Assembly (NCBI GenBank): GCA_020426325.1
Contig: JAGQQG010000002.1
Span: 62,001 to 126,000, forward strand
DNA: 64,000 bases
Direction of reading: 5' to 3'
DNA from: Planctomycetaceae bacterium
Lineage (GTDB): Bacteria > Planctomycetota > Planctomycetia > Planctomycetales > Planctomycetaceae
Program-made: the position numbers and the translations under genes
In this document: piece after piece, positions 33,341-42,987 of the stretch
Position numbering within the stretch: the first letter of the stretch is position 1
Layout of the letters: each line of letters begins with the position of its first letter
Notes under the pieces: model-generated
Databases searched by the model: none
The model's input: the letters and a program-made list of their open reading frames with translations, nothing else
Told to the model about the DNA's origin: nothing

Positions 33341-34345
33341 TCAATTCACCCACTTTCGAAACGATTCCTCATCCACATTTCGACCGCTGAGCACGATCAC
33401 GACATCTCCATCCCCCCCCGGCGTCACCTTGCCGGTGAGGACCGCCGCTGTCGTGATTGCCCCCGACGGTTCGCTCCGGATGCCGTGATTGTCGTATAGC
33501 CATTTCATGGCAAGTCGCGTCTCGTCGTCGGGAACCGTCACAGCCTGAGTGACATCTCGTTGCAGAATCGGCCAGTTGTGCAGGCCGACGTCATACGAGA
33601 GTAATCCATCGCAGATGCTGGTTGGCCGCTCGATCCGGACTCGCTCCCCTGCCCTCATGGACTGGGCGAAGTCGTCCGCCCCCTCCGGCTCCACGCCAAT
33701 GATTTCTGATTCGGGAAAGCCATCAGCAATCGCTAAGGCATGTCCCGCCATCAGTCCTCCTCCGCTCACCTGACAGACAAACTGTGAGATGCCCCGCCCT
33801 TGAGCACGCAGTTCGTCGACGATTTCCAATCCTCCGACGCCATTTCCTGCGATCACATCCGCATCGTCATACGGAGAAGCCTGAATAGCCCCCTCCTCCT
33901 CGGTGATGGCGCGGGTCAGTCGATCACGCTCGCCTGTCAGATGGTCAGTGGAGATATCGTAGGTGCGAATCTCTGCACCGAATGACCGAGTGAGATCAAA
34001 CTTCACACGAGCCGCCGTCTCGGGCATCACGATCACTACTCGTTTCTCAAACTGCTGACCGGCGAAAGAAATCCCCGAAGCAAAGTTGCCCGACGAGTGT
34101 GCAGACACAGGACGGTTCCCAATGCGCTCCAGGTTCTGCGCCATCCAGTTCAAAGCCCCGAGCAACTTGAATGACCCCACAGGCGTCCAGCCGTAGTCCT
34201 TCAACCACACTCGACGACCATCGCGAAGCCCAAGTTCCTTCTCCAGTCGGTACGAACGAATCAGGGGAGCAGGAGAGAGAAATCTACGCACGATTCTTTC
34301 CGCCTTACGCACGTCACTCATCGTTGCTACTCGAACTGTCATCAA
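33341..34345 (-). CDS. Threonine/serine dehydratase-like PLP enzyme
   Basis: This 334-residue fold-type II PLP enzyme has 'LSPAPLIRSYRLEKELGL', the cofactor lysine K60 in 'TPVGSFKLLGALNW', 'SAHSSGNFASGISFAGQQF' (asparagine loop), the phosphate-binding glycine loop 'VSGGGLMAGHALAIA', and 'VIVLSGRNVDEESF' near the end. These match threonine dehydratase (biodegradative or IlvA without ACT domain), serine racemase and EutB-like ectoine enzymes. The lack of a C-terminal ACT domain argues against the isoleucine-pathway enzyme with feedback control. 'KDYGWTPVGSFK' is less standard than the usual 'KxExxQxTGSFKxRGA', so the substrate may differ. Confidence 0.85.
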   Translation of the reverse strand: MMTVRVATMSDVRKAERIVRRFLSPAPLIRSYRLEKELGLRDGRRVWLKDYGWTPVGSFKLLGALNWMAQNLERIGNRPVSAHSSGNFASGISFAGQQFEKRVVIVMPETAARVKFDLTRSFGAEIRTYDISTDHLTGERDRLTRAITEEEGAIQASPYDDADVIAGNGVGGLEIVDELRAQGRGISQFVCQVSGGGLMAGHALAIADGFPESEIIGVEPEGADDFAQSMRAGERVRIERPTSICDGLLSYDVGLHNWPILQRDVTQAVTVPDDETRLAMKWLYDNHGIRSEPSGAITTAAVLTGKVTPGGDGDVVIVLSGRNVDEESFRKWVN

Positions 34346-34845
34346 GTCTCCCTTTTCACAGAGGTCGTCAGCTGGTCAGAACTCCTCATCATCCTGAAAC
34401 GAATCCGGTCCATGTTTTGTTGCGTAGAGAACTGGCTGGCTTCCTGACCATGGCATTCCCCTAATACTGGCAATAGCGAAGAAAACCGTCCCAAGAACCT
34501 CAGATGCGATCTGAAACCTCAATGTCACATGCCGAAGCTGGAAGATCGTTGGTGAGATTGAGACAGCCAGTTTTAACATGTCGATGACACACAGGTCGAG
34601 CACGTTCGCGATGCCGAATCGTGTTCAAGATTCGTCCAGTGCCTCTCATCCGTTGATCCGGATCACTTGATCCCACTGATGATCTGAGGAATACTGCCTT
34701 TGCAATTGAGAAGGTCAGAGTTTGTGGAGTTCGCATCGTGGTGCGAAGCTATCCGCATCTCTCTGTCGTAACGTTTGCATGCCGGGCCGAGTCACTTTTC
34801 TCTTCGTCTCCTCGCGCTCACCTACTCAGAGACAGGCTTTTGCAA
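34346..34845. other. Intergenic region, 500 bp, upstream of giant surface-protein gene
   Basis: The region separates the divergent starts of the dehydratase-like gene (minus) and the 2568-residue surface protein (plus). A GTG at 34738 opens the same frame as the giant gene, but the 36 extra residues contain no export signal, so I place the start at 34846. Several short frames on both strands have no recognisable content. No repeat or RNA structure stood out. Confidence 0.5.
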
Positions 34846-37800
34846 ATGCCCAGCCACACATTCGCTGCATGGCTCAACCGGCTCAACGAATCCTTACTTC
34901 TCCCGAAGCCCCGACTTCAACGGCGAACACTGGGACGGGTCGAGGTTGTTGAGGATCGAACACTCTTGGCAGCGATCGTGAGCGATGCAGCTGTAGTCTC
35001 TGTGGAGGTGAATCCGCAGGACGATTTGAATCAGGATTCGTCTGCGACGAATGCTCTGAACATGCTCACCCAACAAACAGCAACCGGCACAGTCGTCGTG
35101 AGTGAGTTTATCCATCCTCTGGAGGACTGGCCGACCCAACATGCACACGGGTCGACAATCGTTGAACTGAGTAACGGGAATATGGTCGCAGCCTGGTTCG
35201 GTGGAACTGGAGAAAGCAATCCCGATACAGGAATCTGGCTCTCACGATTTGATGGACAACAATGGTCAACGCCGGAGGAAGTGGCGACTGGTGCGGAAGA
35301 CGAAAGTCAGGATTACGCAACCTGGAATCCGGTCCTCTTTGAGTCAGCTGATGGTGTGCTCCATCTCTTCTACAAAGTCGGTCCCACTCCAAGAACCTGG
35401 TGGGGAAGGCAGATGACATCGTCTGACGGCGGCGAGACCTGGAGCGCTTCAGTTCGGCTGCCGGATCCGATTCTGGGGCCGATCAAGAACCCTCCTGTTC
35501 AACTGGCGAATGGCACGATCGTCAGTCCCAGCAGCACGGAGTCGAACGATCCGGTCCCCGTCTGGCAGGTTCATTTTGAAATCTCGAATGATAACGGCCA
35601 GACCTGGCAGAAGGTCGGCCCGGTTGACAGCAACGGATTCAGTGCGATTCAGCCAACGATTCTTGTGCATCCGGACGGTCGACTGCAGGCCCTCTGTCGA
35701 TCTCGGGAGGACGTCATTGTGGAGACGTGGTCAGACGACAACGGTGAAACCTGGTCACCACTCGAAGCCACCGCGTTGCCGAACCCGAGTGCAGGGATCG
35801 ATGGAGCCACGTTGTCCGACGGACGATTCGCGCTCGCCTACAATCCCACGACGACAGGCCGTACACCGCTGGTCGTTGCCTTGTCTCATGACGGCATCGT
35901 GTGGGACGAAATCACGGTCCTGGAGGACACTCCTGGCCAGTTCTCCTATCCCACGCTCATTCAGACCGATGATGGTCGACTCCACGTGACTTATTCGTGG
36001 CAGATCGAGGCCATTCGCCATGCGGTCATCGAACTGGAAAATGTCTTTGTCGTGGATACGAACGTGGATTCCGTCGATGCGAATCCGGGAGATGGTGCCG
36101 CGGAGGACTCCTTAGGACGCACCAGCCTGCGGGCTGCGATTATGGAGTCCAATGCACTCGACGGTCACGAAACGATTCTACTGGCACCCGATACCTACTC
36201 AATTTCATTAACTGGCGCTGAGTTGGAAGGTACCAATGATCTGGACATCTCAACTGCGTTGACGATCGCTGCGTCCGGGGGCGGACTGACGACCATTAAT
36301 GGGGGGGGCATTGACAGGGTGTTGCATGTCGGTGCTGGGGGTGAGTTGACGCTTGATGGGATCGGCATCACGGGGGGAAACACGAATGGTTTAGGGGGTG
36401 GGATTTTGAACGAGGGGGGCGCGGTCCGGATGACTGATACGACCCTCTGGGGCAACATCGCAGCGACCGGAGGTGGGATCGCGAACACGGGCAACCTCTA
36501 CATCGAGAACAGCACCATCTCTGGCAACGCAGGTGGAGGGATTCACAACGCGATTGGGGCGACGCTATCGATCACCCGGACCACAGTGACTGATAACATG
36601 GCTCCGGTCGGCGCGGGTATCATGAATGCCGGGACAGCCCAGCTCGACAACACGATCGTCGCCGGTAACACGGGCACCACAATCAACACGGACGTGACCG
36701 GTAGTTTCACCTCGGGGGGATTCAATCTGATCGGTAGTGCGAATGCAGGAGCAACAGGATTTGGCGCAGAGGATTTCCTGGGGTCGCTGAGCAGCCCGAT
36801 CGATCCCAAACTCGATACGCTGGCGGACAATGGCGGGACGACGATGACGCACGCATTGCTCCCCGGCAGTGTGGCGATCGATGGTGGCAGGAACATCGTT
36901 GCCGACATGTCGGGCAACGGCCACACGGCCGCAATCGTCGGTGACGTGATCGCCGGAGAGGGCGTCTCCGGGGCGGGGGCCGACTTTCCCGGCGGTGTCG
37001 GCAACACGGCTGATGACTACATCGCCATTGATGTGGAGAAAATTGCCCCGAGTGACATTCCCACCTCGGCGATTACTCTCGCCACGTGGGTGAAGGTTGA
37101 AGACACCGGAAATACCCATGAGATATTTGCCAGCCAGACTGGCAGCGGAGAATTCATCACGCACGTCGAGTTGCGCAATAACAACACCATCCGCTTTTTA
37201 CTGCGTGACGACTCGGGTAACGACATCATCAACTTCATCGGCAGCAGTTACTCTTTTGATACGTGGTTCCACATTGCGGCAACGTACGATCAGGCGACCA
37301 ATCAGGTCGTGGTCTATGTGAATGGAGTCTCGGTCTTCAGCGGTCCGGCCACCTCGAACGTGAACATCGGCAGCGACTGGGATCTTGGAGCCCGTGTTGG
37401 CTCGACGACGGACAATGCTCGTCCGTTCACCGGTGAGATGGATGAGTTCTATCTGTTTTCGCGGGCTCTGAGTGGGCCGGAGGTGATGACGCTGGCGAGT
37501 GTGCCGCCGAGTCCGACCGGCCTGCCGCAGGTCACCGGCAGTCTGACGATGTACTACTCGTTCGATGACATTATCACCCGCACGACCGATCAGGCTGGCG
37601 GACCACGGGTGCTGGACGGGGACGGTCTGGCGGGGCCGCGCATCGACATCGGCTCGTTCGAGCGGTTCAACGATTTCGATCCCAACGATCCCATCCCGGA
37701 GCAGATCCAGTTTGGGGACATCACGGTGCGTGTCATCAAGGTGGCGGAAGGGCTGGTGTCGCCGAGCCGGGTGGTGAACGCGGGTGACGGCAGCGGACGT

Positions 37801-40800
37801 GTCTTCGTCTCCGATCAGATCGGCCATGTGCGCGTGATCAAGAACGGCACGCTGCTGGGGTCTCCGTTCCTGGATCTCACGGACAAGATCACTGACACGC
37901 TGAACGGCAATCAGGAGGTCGGGCTCAGCGGACTCACATTCCATCCGGACTTTGCCCTGCCGGGTGCTGACGGCTACGGGAAGTTCTACACGTGGGTCGA
38001 CGAGCTGGTCGACGAAATGAAGACGGTCGACTTCACCCACTTTCCACTGGCCCCCGGTCAGCTGCGGGCCGCCCAGAGCGTGCTGACCGAGTGGACCGTC
38101 AACAACATCAACGACGATGTGTTCAGCGGCACCTCGCGTGAGCTGCTCCGCATCGACCAGCCGCACGATGCCCACAGTGCGGGGGATGTCGTGTTCGGCC
38201 CGGACGGCTACCTGTACATCTCGCTGGGTGACGGCGGCACGCACGACGATCAGGGCCCCGGCCACATTCCCGACACGGGCAACGCCCGCAACCTGACGAC
38301 CATCTATGGGAAGATCCTGCGGATCGACCCCTTCGGCAACAACAGTGCCAATGGCAAGTACGGCATCCCGGCGACGAATCCGTTTGTGGGCGATCCCAAT
38401 GCCCTGGACGAGATCTACTTTTACGGACTGCGGAACCCGTTCCGCTTCAGCTTTGAACGGGACGCCGACGGCAACCTGACGAACAAGATCGTTATCGGCG
38501 ACACGGGCCAGGACGATATCGAGGAAGTGGACAGGGCGGACATCATCGACGATGCGGGGGGCCACTTCGGCTGGAACATCAAGGAAGGGTCGTTCCTGTT
38601 CGACGCCGGTCCGCCCCCGAGCCCGGGGGGCGAACTGCGGATCGGGGCCACCGCCTACAGCCCGGGCGCTCCGCTCAACCTGATTGATCCGGTCGTGGAA
38701 TACGACCACGGCACGAATGCCGAAGGCACCGCGGTCATCGGTGGCGAGACCTATCAGGGGGATCTCATTCCCGAACTGAAGGGGATGTACATCTTTGGTG
38801 ACTTCAACCAGACCTTCGCCAGTCCCAACGTCCCCGACGGCCGCGTCTTCTACGCCGACCTCGACTCCCCCCACCCCGAGATCTTCGAACTGAACCTCAT
38901 CGGCCAGCAACTCTCCCTCGGCGGGGGCGTCTCGATCTTCATTAAAGGCTTCGGCATCGATGAAGCGGGCGAACTCTACATCGCCGGCAGCACCACCCTC
39001 TCCAGCGCCGACAACTCCGGCATCCTCCTCAAACTCGCCTCGACGACTGAAACAGTTCTCAATACTGAGCTCAACGGTGGAAGTAACAATCGTTCTGGTA
39101 TCGCCGCGCTCACGATGACGTTCGCCAATCCGACTTCGGTATCTGCACCAACGGCATTGAATTTGTTTAATCACACGACCGGCATGCCGGTGGATTTGTC
39201 GAATGCGGTGTTGATGGGTAATGGGACGACCACGGTCACTTGGGTGTTGCACGATGGGCCGGGGGGGATGACGGATGTGGTGCTGGCTGATGGCCGATAC
39301 ACGGCCGAATTGCCGGCGGGGGCGACCACCGCGAACCTCTCGCAGACGCACACGTTCTCCTTCCACAAATTGACGGGGGATGTGAGCGGTGACGGCACTG
39401 TGAGCTTCACCGACTACGGCGTGGTGCAGGCGAACTTCGCAGGGAGCGGCGGGCCGTTTCGGGCAGGCGATGCGAGCGGCGATGGCACCGTCAGCTTCAC
39501 TGACTACGGAACCGTGCAGTCGAACTTCGCTGCGTCGCTGCCGGCACTCCCGCTCGACTTTGGCGACGCCCCCAACTCGGCCACGTTCCCGACCACGCTG
39601 GCCAACGACGGAGCACGCCACGTCATCACAGGCAACACGCTGTTCCTCGGTACGATTCGCGATGCAGAGACGAACGGCCAGCCCAATGCGACCGCTACCG
39701 GTGACGATGTCGCGGGTATGGCTGATGAAGACGGAGTTGCCATCGGTGCTCTGGAGACCGGGACCAATGTTCCCGTGACCGTGACCGCTGCTGTTCCAGG
39801 TGCAGCGTTTCTCAATGGTTGGGTCGACTTCAATCGGGACGGTGACTGGGATGATGCTGGCGAGCAGGTGTTTGTGAACCAAGCCGTTAGCAATGGTGTG
39901 AACAATCTGACGATTCCCATCCCGGCAGGAGCAGTGATCGGCACGGCGTTCGCCCGTTTTCGCCTGACGGAGACGGCAGGCTACTCATACTTCGGACTCG
40001 CGCCGAATGGCGAAGTGGAAGATTATCAGTTGAACGTCGTTCCCGGGCCGACTCCGGCTGCCATCACGATTGATGGGGACTTCAGCGACTGGGATGCTTC
40101 ACCGGCCTATCTTGATCCGGCAGATGACCAGCACGACACCGATCACAACACGGCCGGGGCCACGACGGTGTACGTCGACCATCCAGACGTTGACATCCTG
40201 ACGCACAAAGTCTCCCACGATGAGGAGAACTTCTACTTCTACTTCGAGGCGACGGGAGCGATCGGTCGGACACAGATTGAGGACCTCGGAAATGGACTAC
40301 GGGCAGGCCGGTACTATGTGATCGTGACGATCGATGTCGACGACAACGACATCACCGGATATCCACTCTACGAAGGGGGCTACTATACCGGCACGATAGA
40401 CACGACCGGTTACGATGCCAACGGAGAGATCGAGTTCTTCAACGGAACGTTCAACACGGGTCACTACCTCCAGCATGGGGCCACCAACAATATAGAACTC
40501 GAACAGGCCTTTGCCGATCAGTCGAGTGGAGGTTACATCTGGAACGGCCCACAGACACAAGGGCCGTTCACGCCGGGTTTCGTCAACGTCCTGCCGGGGA
40601 GCTATGACTATTACACTCAATGGGTCTACAAGGAGAATGACCCGGGGTTCGGAGGCAACGACTCGGTCACGTTCGTGCAGGACAAGGGGCCGGTGGTCGT
40701 GGGCAATATCACGTACGCTCTTGCTCCGGATGGTCACCGACTGGAGATGAAAGTTCCATTCAAGGGCTTTCTGGAGGATGCAGACGGGAATCCGATTGTT

Positions 40801-42552
40801 GGCGTGGGAGATACGGTTGACCTCTCCTTCTCGCTCGAAGCCAGCGGCGAGTTAAGCAACGAAGTTTCTCCTGCGAATCCCAATGGCCTCTGGGCTTCCG
40901 ACACAGCGGAACCCATCGTCGGGTATTACATCAGTCCGATTCCGACCGCGTTAGACGCTTACGTTGCGGAAACCGATCCCACATACGGCTACACGCATGA
41001 AGACACGATCGTCGGTACCGGCTATACGGCTTATGTGCTGGACATGAATTCGCAGACATGGAGAGATTCATCGGAGGTTGACAAGCCGGTATGGCAACAC
41101 TGGGTCAGCATGATCGTGCCCGACGGTGCTTCCTCCGATACGGCCATTCTATTCATCGACGGTGGGTCGAATACGAAACCTGCTCCCGCCTCGGTCGTGG
41201 ACCTCGACGCCGATGCCGTGCAGATGTCGGTCGATTCCGGCCTGGTCACGATTCATCTGCCGACCGTCCCCAGCGAACCTTTGATCTTCACCGATGAAGC
41301 TTTCCCACGCACAGAAGACGAGATTATTGCCTATACATTTGACAAATTCCTGGACGGTGGAGACGCGGAGTGGCCGTTGCTGAATGCCATGGTCAAAAGT
41401 GCTGTCGCAGCCATGAATACAGCTCAGTCATTTGATGACACGCTGAACGGGCTTGACCTTCAGGACTTCATCGTGACGGGTGCTTCCAAACGGGGGTGGA
41501 CCACATGGCTGACAGCTGCAGCCGACCAACGTGTGTCGGCCATCGTGCCGTTTGTGATTGACGTACTCGACATGGACGAAAGCATGATGCATCACAAACA
41601 GCGATACATCGGCGTCACCAATCAGATCATCGGCGGCTATTCGAGTTCGGTCCACGACTACGTCGACCTCAACATCATGGATCGACTCAGCACGCCCGAA
41701 GGTCAGGCGCTTCTCAACATTGTCGATCCGTATGAATATCGCGGGCGACTGACGATGCCCAAGTACATCGTCAATTCGGCAGGTGATGAATTCTTCGTGC
41801 CGGATTCATCGCAGCTCTATTTCGATGATCTCCTGGGGCCGAAGTACCTGCGTTATGTCCCCAACACGGGCCATGGCCTTAACGCCGATGCACTCGACAA
41901 GGCAATCAACTTCATGACTCTTGTGGAGGCAGGCACCACACTACCGCATCTCACCTGGTCTATCGAGTCTGGTGGCGAGGTCATCCGTGCCAACACCGTG
42001 GAGACTCCAGTTGAGGTCAATCTTTGGCAGGCTACCAATCTCAGTTCGCTGGATTTTCGCAACAACACCTTTGGCCCTCAATGGACAAGCTCCTCCCTGT
42101 CAGGGAGTGCGGGCGAGTACGTTGGCCAGGTTACACCACCGACGACCGGTGGGACGGCCTTCTTTGTCGAACTGAAGTACAACATCAACGGACTCGACAT
42201 CACGCTCACAACGGATGTCAGCGTCGTACCTGCAACCGGTGCCGCGATGGTCGCGGAGAGTGATCCGTTAAACGTCAATTTGCCCATCCCTGAACGAAGT
42301 GACGCGAGACGAGGACGGTTTGGCGAGGTCACACAGGAGGACCGAATACCAAAGTCCCTCATGTCGACCGGCGCGATCTCTTCTACGACACTCCTGGCAC
42401 TTGGGCCAAAGCAAAAGATGTTCGTGAAAAGTCCTGAATCCCGGGTGACTCATCAAGCTAAGATGAATCACCAGAGTCCCAGCTTGATCGTGGCTTTGGC
42501 GGACGATGATTTTGAATCACAGTCGATTGCAACAACTCTGTTGGGAAGATGA
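34846..42552 (+). CDS. Giant chimeric surface protein: sialidase-like, beta-helix, LamG, sugar dehydrogenase, dockerin, GEVED, PqaA-like
   Basis: The 2568-residue protein starts with the planctomycete export region ending 'VEVVEDRTLLAA' (about 32-43). In order: a sialidase-like BNR domain (about 87-402) with three Asp-boxes (SDGGETW, NDNGQTW, DDNGETW); CSLREA/choice-of-anchor beta-helix (400-684, 'RTSLRAAIMESNA'); a LamG domain (686-889) splitting that anchor domain, which resumes at 911-942 ('DGLAGPRIDIGSFERF'); a glucose/sorbosone dehydrogenase propeller (952-1400); a dockerin with two calcium loops 'SGDGTVSFTDYG' (about 1511-1566); GEVED (1570-1734); a CBM9/DOMON-like region (1739-2034, 'IDGDFSDWDASPAYL'); and a PqaA-like alpha/beta hydrolase (2035-2466) with 'TGASKRGWTTW' (S2214). 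The substrate is likely a complex glycan (inference). The gene appears intact. Confidence 0.85.
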   Translation: MPSHTFAAWLNRLNESLLLPKPRLQRRTLGRVEVVEDRTLLAAIVSDAAVVSVEVNPQDDLNQDSSATNALNMLTQQTATGTVVVSEFIHPLEDWPTQHAHGSTIVELSNGNMVAAWFGGTGESNPDTGIWLSRFDGQQWSTPEEVATGAEDESQDYATWNPVLFESADGVLHLFYKVGPTPRTWWGRQMTSSDGGETWSASVRLPDPILGPIKNPPVQLANGTIVSPSSTESNDPVPVWQVHFEISNDNGQTWQKVGPVDSNGFSAIQPTILVHPDGRLQALCRSREDVIVETWSDDNGETWSPLEATALPNPSAGIDGATLSDGRFALAYNPTTTGRTPLVVALSHDGIVWDEITVLEDTPGQFSYPTLIQTDDGRLHVTYSWQIEAIRHAVIELENVFVVDTNVDSVDANPGDGAAEDSLGRTSLRAAIMESNALDGHETILLAPDTYSISLTGAELEGTNDLDISTALTIAASGGGLTTINGGGIDRVLHVGAGGELTLDGIGITGGNTNGLGGGILNEGGAVRMTDTTLWGNIAATGGGIANTGNLYIENSTISGNAGGGIHNAIGATLSITRTTVTDNMAPVGAGIMNAGTAQLDNTIVAGNTGTTINTDVTGSFTSGGFNLIGSANAGATGFGAEDFLGSLSSPIDPKLDTLADNGGTTMTHALLPGSVAIDGGRNIVADMSGNGHTAAIVGDVIAGEGVSGAGADFPGGVGNTADDYIAIDVEKIAPSDIPTSAITLATWVKVEDTGNTHEIFASQTGSGEFITHVELRNNNTIRFLLRDDSGNDIINFIGSSYSFDTWFHIAATYDQATNQVVVYVNGVSVFSGPATSNVNIGSDWDLGARVGSTTDNARPFTGEMDEFYLFSRALSGPEVMTLASVPPSPTGLPQVTGSLTMYYSFDDIITRTTDQAGGPRVLDGDGLAGPRIDIGSFERFNDFDPNDPIPEQIQFGDITVRVIKVAEGLVSPSRVVNAGDGSGRVFVSDQIGHVRVIKNGTLLGSPFLDLTDKITDTLNGNQEVGLSGLTFHPDFALPGADGYGKFYTWVDELVDEMKTVDFTHFPLAPGQLRAAQSVLTEWTVNNINDDVFSGTSRELLRIDQPHDAHSAGDVVFGPDGYLYISLGDGGTHDDQGPGHIPDTGNARNLTTIYGKILRIDPFGNNSANGKYGIPATNPFVGDPNALDEIYFYGLRNPFRFSFERDADGNLTNKIVIGDTGQDDIEEVDRADIIDDAGGHFGWNIKEGSFLFDAGPPPSPGGELRIGATAYSPGAPLNLIDPVVEYDHGTNAEGTAVIGGETYQGDLIPELKGMYIFGDFNQTFASPNVPDGRVFYADLDSPHPEIFELNLIGQQLSLGGGVSIFIKGFGIDEAGELYIAGSTTLSSADNSGILLKLASTTETVLNTELNGGSNNRSGIAALTMTFANPTSVSAPTALNLFNHTTGMPVDLSNAVLMGNGTTTVTWVLHDGPGGMTDVVLADGRYTAELPAGATTANLSQTHTFSFHKLTGDVSGDGTVSFTDYGVVQANFAGSGGPFRAGDASGDGTVSFTDYGTVQSNFAASLPALPLDFGDAPNSATFPTTLANDGARHVITGNTLFLGTIRDAETNGQPNATATGDDVAGMADEDGVAIGALETGTNVPVTVTAAVPGAAFLNGWVDFNRDGDWDDAGEQVFVNQAVSNGVNNLTIPIPAGAVIGTAFARFRLTETAGYSYFGLAPNGEVEDYQLNVVPGPTPAAITIDGDFSDWDASPAYLDPADDQHDTDHNTAGATTVYVDHPDVDILTHKVSHDEENFYFYFEATGAIGRTQIEDLGNGLRAGRYYVIVTIDVDDNDITGYPLYEGGYYTGTIDTTGYDANGEIEFFNGTFNTGHYLQHGATNNIELEQAFADQSSGGYIWNGPQTQGPFTPGFVNVLPGSYDYYTQWVYKENDPGFGGNDSVTFVQDKGPVVVGNITYALAPDGHRLEMKVPFKGFLEDADGNPIVGVGDTVDLSFSLEASGELSNEVSPANPNGLWASDTAEPIVGYYISPIPTALDAYVAETDPTYGYTHEDTIVGTGYTAYVLDMNSQTWRDSSEVDKPVWQHWVSMIVPDGASSDTAILFIDGGSNTKPAPASVVDLDADAVQMSVDSGLVTIHLPTVPSEPLIFTDEAFPRTEDEIIAYTFDKFLDGGDAEWPLLNAMVKSAVAAMNTAQSFDDTLNGLDLQDFIVTGASKRGWTTWLTAAADQRVSAIVPFVIDVLDMDESMMHHKQRYIGVTNQIIGGYSSSVHDYVDLNIMDRLSTPEGQALLNIVDPYEYRGRLTMPKYIVNSAGDEFFVPDSSQLYFDDLLGPKYLRYVPNTGHGLNADALDKAINFMTLVEAGTTLPHLTWSIESGGEVIRANTVETPVEVNLWQATNLSSLDFRNNTFGPQWTSSSLSGSAGEYVGQVTPPTTGGTAFFVELKYNINGLDITLTTDVSVVPATGAAMVAESDPLNVNLPIPERSDARRGRFGEVTQEDRIPKSLMSTGAISSTTLLALGPKQKMFVKSPESRVTHQAKMNHQSPSLIVALADDDFESQSIATTLLGR

Positions 42553-42675
42553 TTGCAGCTTGCAGGTCGTGTTCAAATCTGTCACCAGATTCAGTTGGCC
42601 CCTCCTGGCCTTCGTTTGACTCAATTATTCAGTCCTCAAAGTGCTGCGATCGTGTCCGTGCAGGGTGTTGACATC

Positions 42676-42829
42676 CAGGGCAATCGCAAGTTGATGACGA
42701 TCGAATCGCTTTGGAAATGTGACTTTCGCTCCCGTAGCTGGACTCGCCAGAGTTCAGACTTGGGAGTGCATTTCCAGGAGGCGGCTGAATTCTGGCGAAT
42801 CCAGCTACCGCGAACGTGCGATTGCCCTG
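42676..42829. mobile_element. MITE-like 154-bp element with 13-bp terminal inverted repeats and 10-bp target duplication
   Basis: The ends CAGGGCAATCGCA (42676-42688) and TGCGATTGCCCTG (42817-42829) are perfect inverted repeats. Just inside, a second pair of arms at 42725-42757 and 42785-42814 pairs with a few mismatches (GTAGCTGGACTCGCCAGAGTTCAG against CTGAATTCTGGCGAATCCAGCTAC). The element is flanked by identical 10-bp direct repeats TGTTGACATC at 42666-42675 and 42830-42839, as expected for a target-site duplication. It encodes no transposase, so it would move by using an enzyme supplied elsewhere. A 9-12 bp duplication is known for the IS4 group, but the family is not determined here. 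Confidence 0.8.
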
Positions 42830-42830
42830 T

Positions 42831-42885
42831 GTTGACATCTGATCAACATCTGCAAACAGTGCTATGATGTTGATGCATGGTCAAC
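42831..42885. promoter_or_regulatory. Imperfect inverted repeat upstream of moxR
   Basis: GTTGAC-N5-ATCAACATC (42831-42850) faces GATGTTGAT-N5-GTCAAC (42866-42885) across a 15-nt centre, so 15 of 20 positions pair. It is about 100 bp upstream of the moxR start. A TATGAT at 42863-42868 lies at the centre of the dyad and could be a -10 hexamer, but no well-spaced -35 is seen. It could be an operator or simply part of the repeat neighbourhood. Confidence 0.35.
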
Positions 42886-42987
42886 GGTTGAACAGGCTGA
42901 GACAATAATGTTCGATCGTTGAGAACCCCTGCAATCGGAATGTCGTGTGCTTCACAACCCGTCCCGTGACCATTGAAAGAGACCGCA

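Larger units (their letters stand above)
42553..42987. other. Intergenic region, 435 bp, holding a MITE-like element and a dyad
   Basis: This region lies between the giant gene and moxR. It contains the 154-bp inverted-repeat element at 42676-42829 and, directly after it, an imperfect dyad at 42831-42885. A 105-codon plus-strand frame starting at 42553 runs through the element and shows no protein features. The moxR ribosome-binding signal is a weak AAAGAGA ending about six bases before the ATG at 42988. Confidence 0.6.

Noticed and set aside
37198..39882. Long minus-strand reading frame of 894 codons opposite the giant surface-protein gene
   Set aside because: It mirrors the sense gene's strong third-position G/C preference, has no recognisable domains, and its composition (many Arg, His, Asp and Val) is that of an antisense shadow. 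The plus-strand gene has clear domains throughout.
42553..42867. Plus-strand frame of 105 codons directly after the giant gene
   Set aside because: It runs through the palindromic element and has no homologue-like features; its start is a non-ATG codon adjacent to the previous stop.
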